This document shows, piece after piece, positions 7,991 to 14,155 of a stretch of DNA of 14,155 bases. Below the pieces are notes generated by a model. The model had not been told where the DNA came from and did no database searches. It worked only from the letters and a program-made list of their open reading frames with translations. The translations under genes were made by a program, and so were the position numbers. This DNA is from Anaerolineales bacterium (GTDB lineage Bacteria; Chloroflexota; Anaerolineae; Anaerolineales; Villigracilaceae): the NCBI GenBank assembly GCA_016789485.1, contig JAEURE010000039.1, positions 1-14,155 of the forward strand, in the 5' to 3' direction. How positions within the stretch are numbered: the stretch's first letter is position 1; the number at the start of each line of letters is the position of its first letter.

Positions 7991-8457
7991 TCCAAGCCTT
8001 CCAATCTGATCTTGTATCCATCCAAAATTAGAGCGGGTGCAGTTTTATCCGTCACAACGGAAATGCCCTGTTCGAGACAGGTGAGTTTGCAAATATCGGC
8101 CACATCGCCCGAGCCGACGATACGCACACGGTCAAAGCCCGCGTGGCGAATCTTGGTCACGTGATCTTTCACGCGCTGGCGGGTGCGGCGGTAGACGGAA
8201 AAGGAACGCTCGACGTAATCGACAGCGAGGCGGGCGCGCAAGGCAATGCCTTCGGGGGTGATGATGTAACGCAGCTTCTTGCGTTCGGCGCGTGAGACCT
8301 TGACCGCACCTTTGGCGATGAGCCGTTTTAAATGCCAATTGACCGTTCCAACCGCCACGCCCAATTGCGTGGCAAGCGTGGACTGGTTTACATCAGGATC
8401 GCTCTCGATCTGTTCGAGCAGGGAAAGTTCGCGGAGTTCGTCGTTTGTTGATTCCAT
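7987..8457 (-). CDS. Winged-helix transcriptional regulator with C-terminal Rossmann-like half domain
   Basis: A 156-residue DNA-binding protein. Residues about 8-70 form a winged helix-turn-helix: helix pair SLLEQIESD, then VNQSTLATQLGVAVGTVNWHLKRLIAKG (23-50), then the wing KLRYIITPEG (61-70). Residues about 80-102 are a basic amphipathic helix that may mediate dimerisation. The last 50 residues, starting VRIVGSGDVADI (111-122), look like the first strand-loop-helix of a nucleotide-binding fold and could sense a nucleotide sugar; this is inference. MarR/ArsR-like regulators are often found with exopolysaccharide genes. It is the first gene of the leftward operon and overlaps the epimerase start (ATGA). 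A 17-bp palindrome across the promoter is the likely binding site. No Shine-Dalgarno sequence precedes the ATG at 8455-8457. Confidence 0.82.
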   Translation of the reverse strand: MESTNDELRELSLLEQIESDPDVNQSTLATQLGVAVGTVNWHLKRLIAKGAVKVSRAERKKLRYIITPEGIALRARLAVDYVERSFSVYRRTRQRVKDHVTKIRHAGFDRVRIVGSGDVADICKLTCLEQGISVVTDKTAPALILDGYKIRLEGLE

Positions 8458-8464
8458 AATTCAA

Positions 8465-8481
8465 AATTCAGTGACTGAATT
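8465..8481. promoter_or_regulatory. Palindromic operator candidate upstream of the winged-helix regulator
   Basis: A perfect inverted repeat AATTCAGT-G-ACTGAATT has two 8-base arms around a single central base. It lies 7 bases upstream of the regulator ATG and overlaps both the -10 box and the predicted transcription start. A dimeric winged-helix protein encoded immediately downstream is the natural ligand, which would give negative autoregulation of the whole polysaccharide operon. The binding is inferred; the symmetry is directly visible. Confidence 0.65.
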
Positions 8482-8484
8482 ATA
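8479..8484 (-). promoter_or_regulatory. -10 box (TATAAT) for the polysaccharide operon
   Basis: A consensus TATAAT on the minus strand puts the transcription start near 8472, about 15 bases before the regulator ATG. No good TTGACA-like -35 element is visible 16-18 bases upstream, so the promoter may be weak or need an activator. The predicted short leader lacks a Shine-Dalgarno sequence. Confidence 0.5.
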
Positions 8485-8521
8485 ACCCATTTGAGGCAGA
8501 GCGAGAGAAGGCATTTGGAAA

Positions 8522-8557
8522 CAAAACTGCATGACCTGAAATAGTCATGCAGTTTTG
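8522..8557 (-). terminator. Rho-independent terminator of the secreted-protein operon
   Basis: A perfect 14-bp stem (CAAAACTGCATGAC pairing with GTCATGCAGTTTTG) closes an 8-base loop. On the minus strand it is followed by TTT, giving a TTTTGTTT tail. It lies 25 bases beyond the stop of the membrane-anchored protein gene and insulates the polysaccharide operon downstream. Confidence 0.8.
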
Positions 8558-8582
8558 GCATCGCTTGAAAAAGATAATTTGG

Positions 8583-9326
8583 CTACGGCGTGGGACTGAC
8601 TGTTTCCGTAGGTGTTTCAGTCGAAAATTCGTTAAATGTCACTGCTGGTGAAGGCGTTTCGGTAGGCGCTGTTGGTAAAGGCGTAAGCGTTTCAATCAAA
8701 AATTCAGTTGGGACAGGAGAGAATGTAGGCGAGGGACTCTCGGTGGAAAGTGATTTTTGAATATAGGCAATCAAATCTTCAAGTACCCACTCATCCTTGA
8801 CTGAAACTGCTTTACCATCTGTAATTTCATAAGGGGCGCTTGTTCCATAATAAGAGCCTGGATCAATCTTAGCAGTTGTACCTGTGTTATAGAATAAAAA
8901 CAACAAATAAGTCTGATCAGTTTTATATTTTGGTTGGCCAGATACAATCATACTATCTTCTCCGACCTGTCCACCAAAAGTACGAATACGAACAATAGGG
9001 CTTTCAACATCGCCTTTTAAATATTGGGTAACTTGAAAATCCGAATCAGCAAATATGCGTAAACGCTGCTGCGAAACAAGTTCTATTGTTGCATTGCCCG
9101 GCAATTTTCCATTAGCAGTACTCCATCTACTGGGATGGATATTAAGAAAATCGCCCACAACAATCAAATCTGCTACTCCAATTAATTCGTCAAGGTTCAT
9201 CTCGACTTCTGAAGCATAGGAAGTAATAGTAATCGCCTCTCTTTTATTGTTTTCAACAAAAAGACTGGTAAGCAGAAAGAATATCACGGCAAAAACAACT
9301 ATGACTACAACATTTTTTTTGTTCAT
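8583..9326 (-). CDS. Membrane-anchored exported protein with Thr/Pro/Ser-rich tail, unknown function
   Basis: A 247-residue protein with an N-terminal Lys-rich start and one membrane segment (about residues 6-24), so it is probably exported or anchored by an uncleaved signal. Residues about 44-176 form one compact domain with ADLIVVGDF (52-60), VTQYLKGDV (99-107), VRIRTFGGQVG (112-122) and a late TYLLFLFY (139-146). I have seen this pattern in unnamed secreted proteins that often lie near metallopeptidases, but I cannot give it a function. The last 50 residues are a Thr/Pro/Ser-rich stalk like that of the peptidase encoded upstream. The start is ATG 9324-9326, set by a GGAGG five bases upstream; a TTG at 9338 in frame would lie upstream of this ribosome site. 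It is the second gene of a two-gene operon ending in a strong terminator. Confidence 0.8.
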   Translation of the reverse strand: MNKKNVVVIVVFAVIFFLLTSLFVENNKREAITITSYASEVEMNLDELIGVADLIVVGDFLNIHPSRWSTANGKLPGNATIELVSQQRLRIFADSDFQVTQYLKGDVESPIVRIRTFGGQVGEDSMIVSGQPKYKTDQTYLLFLFYNTGTTAKIDPGSYYGTSAPYEITDGKAVSVKDEWVLEDLIAYIQKSLSTESPSPTFSPVPTEFLIETLTPLPTAPTETPSPAVTFNEFSTETPTETVSPTP

Positions 9327-9374
9327 TTTATCCTCCAAACTACAATTCCTTCGATGTAAAGAAGCTTGTCGTCA

Positions 9375-10628
9375 TTATGGGTATTGATAATTGGCACCAT
9401 TTATATCCGCCTGTTCAAGGGTTATTTTCTTAGTTTCGCCATTGAGGGGGGGAATATAGTGATACATGGTTACGTCTGTGCAATTAGAATCATAAATATC
9501 TTCTAAATGGAGCCAATGCCCGAATTCGTGCGTCATAACATTTTCTATGTTTAAATTGTTGGACGCTGGGGGGAAATTCGGGGCATCAGTTTCGTCAAAT
9601 GTAGTGGTAACGAGTGTAATTGGGGTAGTTGATGATGCATAAACATCAGTCATTGCATAATACAATGATGGCTCATCAATTGATCCCATTACAATAAAGT
9701 TTGCGCTCCCATACAGGCTAGATAACGAGAAATGACTCGGGGTAACATTGGTCCACACATCAGCCGCGTCAGCTATTGGAATCACCCATGATGATGGAAT
9801 ACTATCTGTATCTATGAAATAATAAGTAGTGTAATCGGGCCATGAGGCGCCACTATTCCAACAAGTTCCAACACCAGTCCTATTTGGCGTTGGAGTCACT
9901 GTGGGGCCAGAAGTTGCCGTGCTAGTGGAAGTCAGCGTGGGTGTAAAAGTTGCCGTGCTGGTAGGAGTCAACGTAGGCGTAAAGGTAGCTGTCGCAGTGG
10001 GTGTGACAGTCGCTGTTGGGGTATTTGTCAACGTAGGTGTTGGGGTTGATGTCTTTGTAGGCGTGTAAGTTATCGTCGGCGTGGGAGTCGGCGTGCCAAT
10101 AAAAGCGTCCTCAAATATCTGGTATGTAAATGCCCCAGAATTATCTGCATAATATGAATCATTGGCATACATTTGCAGCGTTGTTTCCCCGGCCAGCCAC
10201 AGAAAGGTATAGCTATGGGTTGGGTCAAACACAGTTTGCCCGTTTTGGGCAGCAAACGGGACACCATTAAAGCGGATCATCTGTTCATAACGGCAATAAC
10301 AACCCGTTGGTGGCGCCGAGTCATTCCACTGCGCGTCAACCAATATCTTTCTGCTATATCGTACCACGCCTGAAATAACAATCCGATATTGCATCCCAGG
10401 CACAAGGTTGGATATTGTAACAATCCCCGGGCCTCCACTGATCTGGCTGGGCAAACTTCCGCTGCTTATAGGGGTTGGGGTTACAGTTGGGGTGACTGGT
10501 ATGGGTGTAGTAGTAGGTGTTTGCGCCACTACGTCCTTTGTGTGAAATGCAAGATAAAATACAATCAATAATGTGCTGGCAAAAAATAATCGGAAGAAAT
10601 TTTTGGGTGGGTTTGTTTTATTTCGCAT
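9375..10628 (-). CDS. Secreted Thr-Pro-rich metzincin-like zinc metallopeptidase
   Basis: A 417-residue exported protein. A signal peptide (basic start, hydrophobic about 11-28, likely cut after VVA at 33-35) is followed by a short Thr-Pro linker (37-53), a beta-rich domain (about 60-175) with CYC at 110-112, a long Thr-Pro stalk (180-248) and a C-terminal catalytic domain (about 250-417). The zinc motif [11 protein letters not shown] (367-377) fits HExxH with Glu368 as the catalytic base. In the metzincin pattern the glycine at position 8 is His here and the third ligand would be Asp377 rather than His. A Met-turn candidate (Met388) and a matrixin-like ending [11 protein letters not shown] follow. 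Cys256 and Cys383 may form a disulfide. The start is ATG 10626-10628, set by GGAGGG about six bases upstream. A surface or extracellular protease is likely; the substrate is unknown. Confidence 0.82.
   Translation of the reverse strand: MRNKTNPPKNFFRLFFASTLLIVFYLAFHTKDVVAQTPTTTPIPVTPTVTPTPISSGSLPSQISGGPGIVTISNLVPGMQYRIVISGVVRYSRKILVDAQWNDSAPPTGCYCRYEQMIRFNGVPFAAQNGQTVFDPTHSYTFLWLAGETTLQMYANDSYYADNSGAFTYQIFEDAFIGTPTPTPTITYTPTKTSTPTPTLTNTPTATVTPTATATFTPTLTPTSTATFTPTLTSTSTATSGPTVTPTPNRTGVGTCWNSGASWPDYTTYYFIDTDSIPSSWVIPIADAADVWTNVTPSHFSLSSLYGSANFIVMGSIDEPSLYYAMTDVYASSTTPITLVTTTFDETDAPNFPPASNNLNIENVMTHEFGHWLHLEDIYDSNCTDVTMYHYIPPLNGETKKITLEQADINGANYQYP
9885..10091 (-). repeat. Thr-Pro stalk coding repeat with 36-bp units
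   Basis: This stretch encodes residues 180-248 of the secreted peptidase, almost wholly Thr, Pro, Ser and Ala. Within it, 12-residue units are repeated nearly exactly: [12 protein letters not shown] (213-224), [12 protein letters not shown] (225-236) and the diverged [12 protein letters not shown] (237-248), which are 36-bp imperfect tandem repeats. It is likely an extended, possibly O-glycosylated spacer holding the catalytic domain away from the beta domain. Confidence 0.85.
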
Positions 10629-10675
10629 CAATATCCCTCCTGTTTTAGTTTATTGAATTTTGTGATGACACTTGT

Positions 10676-10705
10676 ATACTACCCCCCCCCATTTTATTTT
10701 GTCAA
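10676..10705 (-). promoter_or_regulatory. Promoter of the secreted-protein operon with a G9 run in the spacer
   Basis: The minus strand shows a consensus -35 TTGACA (10700-10705), an 18-base spacer (10682-10699) and a -10 TAGTAT (10676-10681). Transcription would start near 10669, giving a leader of about 40 bases with a strong ribosome site before the peptidase ATG. Half of the spacer is nine consecutive G (plus-strand C at 10682-10690). Gain or loss of a G would change the spacer length, a known basis of phase-variable transcription in other bacteria. Confidence 0.65.
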
Positions 10706-10710
10706 TACGA

Positions 10711-10771
10711 ATTCAGGTAAAGTTACTCCTTAAACCGCGCAGTCAGTGTAGAAACAAAATATTCAGGTAAA
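10711..10771. promoter_or_regulatory. Two 11-bp direct repeats, 50 bp apart, upstream of the fusion gene
   Basis: ATTCAGGTAAA occurs at 10711-10721 and again at 10761-10771, exactly 50 bp apart and in the same orientation, between the divergent secreted-protein and methyltransferase-glycosyltransferase genes. The second copy runs into TAAAAT (10768-10773), a possible -10 box ending 9 bases before the ATG at 10783. That would give a nearly leaderless mRNA, consistent with the absence of a Shine-Dalgarno sequence. No -35 element is clear. Confidence 0.4.
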
Positions 10772-10782
10772 ATCATCCCGCC

Positions 10783-12216
10783 ATGAAAATAAACCCACCA
10801 CTTGATGAAGCAGGCGTCGCCTATCAACACACCCGCATGACGCATTGGGATAAAGTTGCCCAAAAACGTGATCACTGGCGCGGACTCGGGCGCTGGTATC
10901 ACCGCCGATTGAATGACATCTACAAATTTCTCGTCAACCCCAACCAGCGCATCCTGGAAATTGGCTGTGGCACGGGAAGTTTAATTTCGCACCTCAAACC
11001 GTCTCACGGCGTCGGCGTGGATTTTTCCCCCGAGATGATCGCGCGCGCCAAACAGCGCCACCCCGAGATCGAATATCACCAACTCGATGCACACGATCTC
11101 TCCAGCCTCGAGGGCACCTTCGATATCATCATTTTTTCAGACACCGTCAACGACCTGTGGGATGTCCAACGCGCGCTCGAAGGAGTCAAAAAATTCTGCA
11201 CGCCGAAGACCCGTCTCATCCTGAATTTTTACAGCCATCTTTGGCAATTACCGCTTACCCTCGCGCAAAGCCTCAACCTCGCCGCGCCCATGCTCAGCCA
11301 AAACTGGCTCACCCCGGAAGACGTGGATAACATGCTGCGCCTGGCAGGCTTTGAAAGCATCCGCACCACAGCCGAAGTCCTCTGGCCCCTGCCTCTCGGC
11401 AGCTTTGGGGATCGGTACCTCGTCAAACTCTGGCCCTTCCGTGATTTCGCGCTGTCCAATTTTGTGATTGCACGTCCCATGCCCCAGCCGGTAAAAGAGG
11501 CGAGCGTTTCTGTCGTCGTCGCCGCCCGCAACGAAGCAGGAAATATCAAATCGATCTTTGAACGTCTGCCAAAGATGGGATCAAGAACCGAGCTGGTCTT
11601 CGTCGAAGGACATTCACGCGACAACACCTACGAAGCCATCGAAAAGGAAATGGCGCTTCATCCTTCAATCCCAAGCCTGCTCTTCCGTCAAGCGGGCATC
11701 GGCAAAGCTGACGCGATTCGACTCGGTTTTGAAAAAGCCACGGGTGATATCCTCATGATCCTGGATGCAGACCTTACCGTCCCGCCTGAAGATCTGCCGC
11801 GTTTCTACGAAGCCATTACCACAGGCAAAGGCGAGTTCATCAACGGCGTGCGCCTCGTCTACCCGATGGAAAAGGAAGCCATGCGCACGCTCAACTTCAT
11901 CGGCAATAAATTATTCAGCATGGCCTTCTCGTGGATGCTCGGCCAGCCCGTCAAAGACACCCTCTGCGGCACCAAAGTGATGTGGAAAAAAGACTACGAA
12001 GAAATTGCAGCCAACCGCTCCTACTTTGGCGACTTCGATCCCTTCGGCGATTTCGACCTGATCTTCGGCGCCGCCAAATTGAACCTCAAGATCATCGATC
12101 TCCCCATCCGCTACCGCGAGCGTACCTACGGCACGACCAACATCTCCCGCTGGAAGCATGGCTTCCTCTTGTTAAGGATGGTTGCGTTCGCAGCAAGAAG
12201 AATCAAATTTGTATAA
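10783..12216 (+). CDS. Fusion of SAM methyltransferase and GT2 glycosyltransferase
   Basis: A 477-residue two-domain protein. The N-terminal methyltransferase has motif I ILEIGCGTG (57-65), acidic Asp80 (GVGVDFS) and FDIIIFSDTVNDL (113-125), and ends near residue 232. The C-terminal half is a family 2 glycosyltransferase of the dolichyl-phosphate-mannose-synthase type: VSVVVAARNEAGNI (242-255), the donor-binding DADLTV (328-333), LCGTKVMW (394-401) and FGDFDLIFGAAKLN (421-434). No membrane helices follow the GT2 domain, so it is probably soluble or peripheral and could load a sugar onto a lipid carrier. I recall this same domain pair in other bacteria, so the fusion is not unique. The sugar and the methyl acceptor are unknown. 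The ATG has no Shine-Dalgarno sequence. It is followed after 9 bases by a second methyltransferase in the same direction. Confidence 0.9.
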   Translation: MKINPPLDEAGVAYQHTRMTHWDKVAQKRDHWRGLGRWYHRRLNDIYKFLVNPNQRILEIGCGTGSLISHLKPSHGVGVDFSPEMIARAKQRHPEIEYHQLDAHDLSSLEGTFDIIIFSDTVNDLWDVQRALEGVKKFCTPKTRLILNFYSHLWQLPLTLAQSLNLAAPMLSQNWLTPEDVDNMLRLAGFESIRTTAEVLWPLPLGSFGDRYLVKLWPFRDFALSNFVIARPMPQPVKEASVSVVVAARNEAGNIKSIFERLPKMGSRTELVFVEGHSRDNTYEAIEKEMALHPSIPSLLFRQAGIGKADAIRLGFEKATGDILMILDADLTVPPEDLPRFYEAITTGKGEFINGVRLVYPMEKEAMRTLNFIGNKLFSMAFSWMLGQPVKDTLCGTKVMWKKDYEEIAANRSYFGDFDPFGDFDLIFGAAKLNLKIIDLPIRYRERTYGTTNISRWKHGFLLLRMVAFAARRIKFV

Positions 12217-12225
12217 GGAAATTCC

Positions 12226-12870
12226 ATGCTCACAAAATTAAAGTTGCTTCCCGCCGAAAAATATAAAGGCGTCAACCAGTACGACCCGATCAAATATTAT
12301 TACTGGCCCATCTTCGGGAAAATGTATCGTCAGCGGGTGGAATTGGCGCTGAGCGAGTGCACTGGCGGCGAACGCATCCTAGAAGTTGGGTTCGGGACCG
12401 GGCTTGCCTTCCCCAACCTGCATGATACCTATAAGGAAATTCACGGCATTGACCTGACCGCCGACATTGATGCCGTCAAATCCGTGTTTGAGCCGATGGG
12501 TATTCCGCTCTTTCTAAAAAAAGGGGACGTGTTGAACATGCCCCATTATGAAGATAATTTCTTCGATACGGTGTTGATGGTCAGCATATTGGAACACCTA
12601 AAGCCGCTTGAGCTGGAACAGGCTCTCGCGGAGGTGAAGCGGGTTCTCAAGCCGGGCGGGCAAATGGTATACGGAACCCCCGTCGAAAAACCGTTCATGG
12701 TCTTCATGTTCAAAATGCTGGGTCACGATATTCGCGATGAGCATTTTTCCACGGAAAAGGAAATCGCCGCGGCCGCGCACAAGGTTTTTTCAAAGGGAAA
12801 AGTTATCGAAATGAAAAGCACGCCGCCTATCGCAGGCACAGTCTACACCGTTGGGAATTTCATCAAATAA
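12226..12870 (+). CDS. Class I SAM-dependent methyltransferase
   Basis: A 214-residue methyltransferase of the UbiE/phosphatidylethanolamine-methyltransferase-like group. Motif I is ILEVGFGTG (51-59), acidic Asp76 (HGIDLT), then KKGDVLNMPHYEDNFFDTV (98-116) and the post-motif RVLKPGG (139-145). The early stretch QYDPIKYYYWPIF (18-30) resembles the N-terminal region of phospholipid N-methyltransferases, so a lipid head group is a possible acceptor, though a sugar or quinone is not excluded. The ATG has AAGGA six bases upstream, and the gene begins 9 bases after the fusion gene, so they form a two-gene operon. A hairpin terminator begins at its stop codon. A run of seven A followed by four G lies near residue 99, but the frame is intact. 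Confidence 0.85.
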   Translation: MLTKLKLLPAEKYKGVNQYDPIKYYYWPIFGKMYRQRVELALSECTGGERILEVGFGTGLAFPNLHDTYKEIHGIDLTADIDAVKSVFEPMGIPLFLKKGDVLNMPHYEDNFFDTVLMVSILEHLKPLELEQALAEVKRVLKPGGQMVYGTPVEKPFMVFMFKMLGHDIRDEHFSTEKEIAAAAHKVFSKGKVIEMKSTPPIAGTVYTVGNFIK

Positions 12871-12899
12871 AAAATGGTCACCATTGCGGTGACCATTTT
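12871..12899. terminator. Bidirectional Rho-independent terminator between convergent genes
   Basis: A perfect 12-bp stem (AAAATGGTCACC pairing with GGTGACCATTTT) with a 5-base loop has A and T runs on its two flanks, so it can act in both directions. It starts directly after the methyltransferase stop and reaches the stop codon of the convergent membrane glycosyltransferase at 12900. Confidence 0.88.
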
Positions 12900-14155
12900 T
12901 TACCGAACTCTCTCGTAAATCCATATTTCAGGGTTAACTGCTGAAATGGATACCTGCGGCAAATAGGGCGGCAAGGTATAGGTGAACTTCTTGAGCAAGC
13001 GGAACGTGGAAATTTCACCTGCCAGTAGTTTTTTAAAGAAATTGCATTCCACGGGATTGGTGTCGCAGATCGATTCAGTATAGAACCTGTCATAGGTCAA
13101 TGTATCTATAACCAAATAATCCGTATCGCGCTCCAACAATCCCTGCTCGCCTTGGTTATATTCATATCTCCCGCCAGTGGGAACCACATCCGTTGGGTAT
13201 TTCACAAAATAGATCGGATAATTGTGCGCCCGCTCAAACTGTCTTTTGTTGATCAAAGGCGGATACAAGGTATATTCCATGCTCTTCTGGTATCCACGCA
13301 TGGTCGCAATATACTCGCTGGCAGGGATGCGGGCATCGTTCTCGAACAATAGTGCAATGCTCGTCAGGCGAAGGAGGGAATAACTAATTCCAACGACAAA
13401 CAGCAAAACCACAGCGGGCTTAACAAAATTCATGCCTTCGCGTCTTGCTAGTTGGATAACCTCATCCACAAACAATGCGCCGAGGATCGCCAGAAATGGC
13501 ACAAAAGGAATGAAGTATCGTCCAATGTAATTTATAGATATCAAAAAGGGCAGGTCGAAGATCAACACGGCTCCCAGCAAAACCGCCACACCCTGCGCCT
13601 GGTTATTTTCAAATCTCCCCCTGCCCATCCTCCACAGCAGCAATCGCATTACAAACCAGAGAAATGCAAGGATGAAAACATAATATGCAAAGATGCCAAC
13701 AGCGCTTTTAAACACAGCCCATTGACCGAACAACCCGATCTGCGTGCCTGAGTTAAACCCATACTGCGGGTAATTCCGCAAGGCGGGAATCACATTCGAG
13801 AAATAATAGACAGGGGAAAATAATGCCTTCGGAGTGCCAATCCCATACCCTAAGAAAGAGATCATGCCGCCCAGAAAAAGTACCCCGAACATCGAAAGCC
13901 AGCGGCTTCGGGCCTGCGCCCAATTCATAACTACATACACCACTACCGGCAAAAGGATCAGACTTCCACCTGTATATTTACTGGAAGCGGCTAACCCTAC
14001 CGAAAAGAAGGAAGAATACAACCAGCGTACGGAACCAGTCTTTTGATACTTGATGATAAAGAATACAGAAAGAAGGGAAAATAACTGCAAATACAAGTCA
14101 TTATGGGCAAAACGTCCATTCGCTGCTGCGACACCGCTTGCAATATATAACAATC
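12900..14155 (-). CDS. GT-C membrane glycosyltransferase, PMT/ArnT-like (5' part missing)
   Basis: The frame is open to the right edge, so the N-terminus lies outside the window and about 418 C-terminal residues are visible. The visible part begins in a membrane region with GRFAHNDLYLQLF near residues 12-24, a loop resembling the short conserved loop after the first helices of PMT/ArnT-type (GT39/GT83) enzymes. About eight further hydrophobic segments follow, then from about residue 275 a soluble domain of about 140 residues containing TDYLVIDTLTYDRFY. Such enzymes move a sugar from a polyprenyl-phosphate carrier onto proteins or lipids on the outer side of the membrane. This would pair logically with the GT2 enzyme at 10783, which may load the carrier. 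It is convergent with that operon, not co-transcribed with it. The family name is likely but not certain without the N-terminal acidic motif. Confidence 0.78.
   Translation of the reverse strand, partial: LLYIASGVAAANGRFAHNDLYLQLFSLLSVFFIIKYQKTGSVRWLYSSFFSVGLAASSKYTGGSLILLPVVVYVVMNWAQARSRWLSMFGVLFLGGMISFLGYGIGTPKALFSPVYYFSNVIPALRNYPQYGFNSGTQIGLFGQWAVFKSAVGIFAYYVFILAFLWFVMRLLLWRMGRGRFENNQAQGVAVLLGAVLIFDLPFLISINYIGRYFIPFVPFLAILGALFVDEVIQLARREGMNFVKPAVVLLFVVGISYSLLRLTSIALLFENDARIPASEYIATMRGYQKSMEYTLYPPLINKRQFERAHNYPIYFVKYPTDVVPTGGRYEYNQGEQGLLERDTDYLVIDTLTYDRFYTESICDTNPVECNFFKKLLAGEISTFRLLKKFTYTLPPYLPQVSISAVNPEIWIYERVR

Noticed and set aside
7748..8164. Open frame of 138 codons on the plus strand across the epimerase-regulator junction
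   Set aside because: It is antisense to two well-supported coupled genes, and its composition reflects the complementary codons.
9327..9338. Upstream TTG start for the membrane-anchored protein
   Set aside because: A strong GGAGG lies inside this extension at the right distance from ATG 9326, so the extension is the ribosome-binding site.
12513..12523. A7G4 run in the methyltransferase gene as a possible programmed frameshift
   Set aside because: The reading frame is intact through the whole methyltransferase fold, and nothing coding is gained in another frame.
1..14155. CRISPR arrays, tRNA or rRNA genes, insertion-sequence ends and riboswitches
   Set aside because: No regular repeat-spacer series, cloverleaf, transposase or long structured leader could be seen on either strand.

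Overview
The window most resembles a bacterium of the Chloroflexota, probably class Anaerolineae. This is inferred from protein style, mainly the long Thr-Pro stalks on secreted proteins and the composition of the sugar-nucleotide and export genes. No rRNA or other taxonomic marker is present. The theme is building and exporting a surface polysaccharide, with a small secreted-protein operon set inside it.

Left block, minus strand, 8457 down to the left edge. A winged-helix regulator starts a tightly packed run: regulator, NAD-dependent sugar epimerase, remnant of a four-helix-bundle (23S rRNA intervening-sequence type) gene, GDP-fucose-synthase-like epimerase, Wzm-type ABC permease, Wzt-type ABC ATPase with a C-terminal glycan-binding-like domain, a Kdo-transferase-like/capsule-synthesis-like glycosyltransferase, a SAM methyltransferase, and a multi-pass GT-C-like membrane protein cut by the window edge. 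Start and stop codons overlap or nearly touch at several junctions (ATGA, TAATG, TAGTG), so this looks like one operon. It would make sugar nucleotides, assemble and modify a glycan, and export it by the ABC-dependent route. A TATAAT box lies across a 17-bp perfect palindrome just upstream of the regulator, which suggests autoregulation.

Middle block, minus strand, 10628 to 8583. This is a visibly more AT-rich two-gene operon. It encodes a secreted, Thr-Pro-rich metzincin-like zinc peptidase and a membrane-anchored protein with a Thr/Pro/Ser-rich tail. It has a clear promoter (TTGACA, 18-bp spacer, TAGTAT) and a strong hairpin terminator. The spacer contains a run of nine G, placed where slippage would switch transcription.

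Right block, plus strand, 10783 to 12870. A methyltransferase-GT2 glycosyltransferase fusion is followed by a second methyltransferase. A bidirectional hairpin terminator separates these from a convergent, 5'-truncated GT-C-type membrane glycosyltransferase that runs off the right edge.

No tRNA, rRNA, CRISPR array, insertion sequence or origin was seen. No gene-free stretch exceeds 300 bases; the longest is 10629-10782, which holds the divergent promoters.
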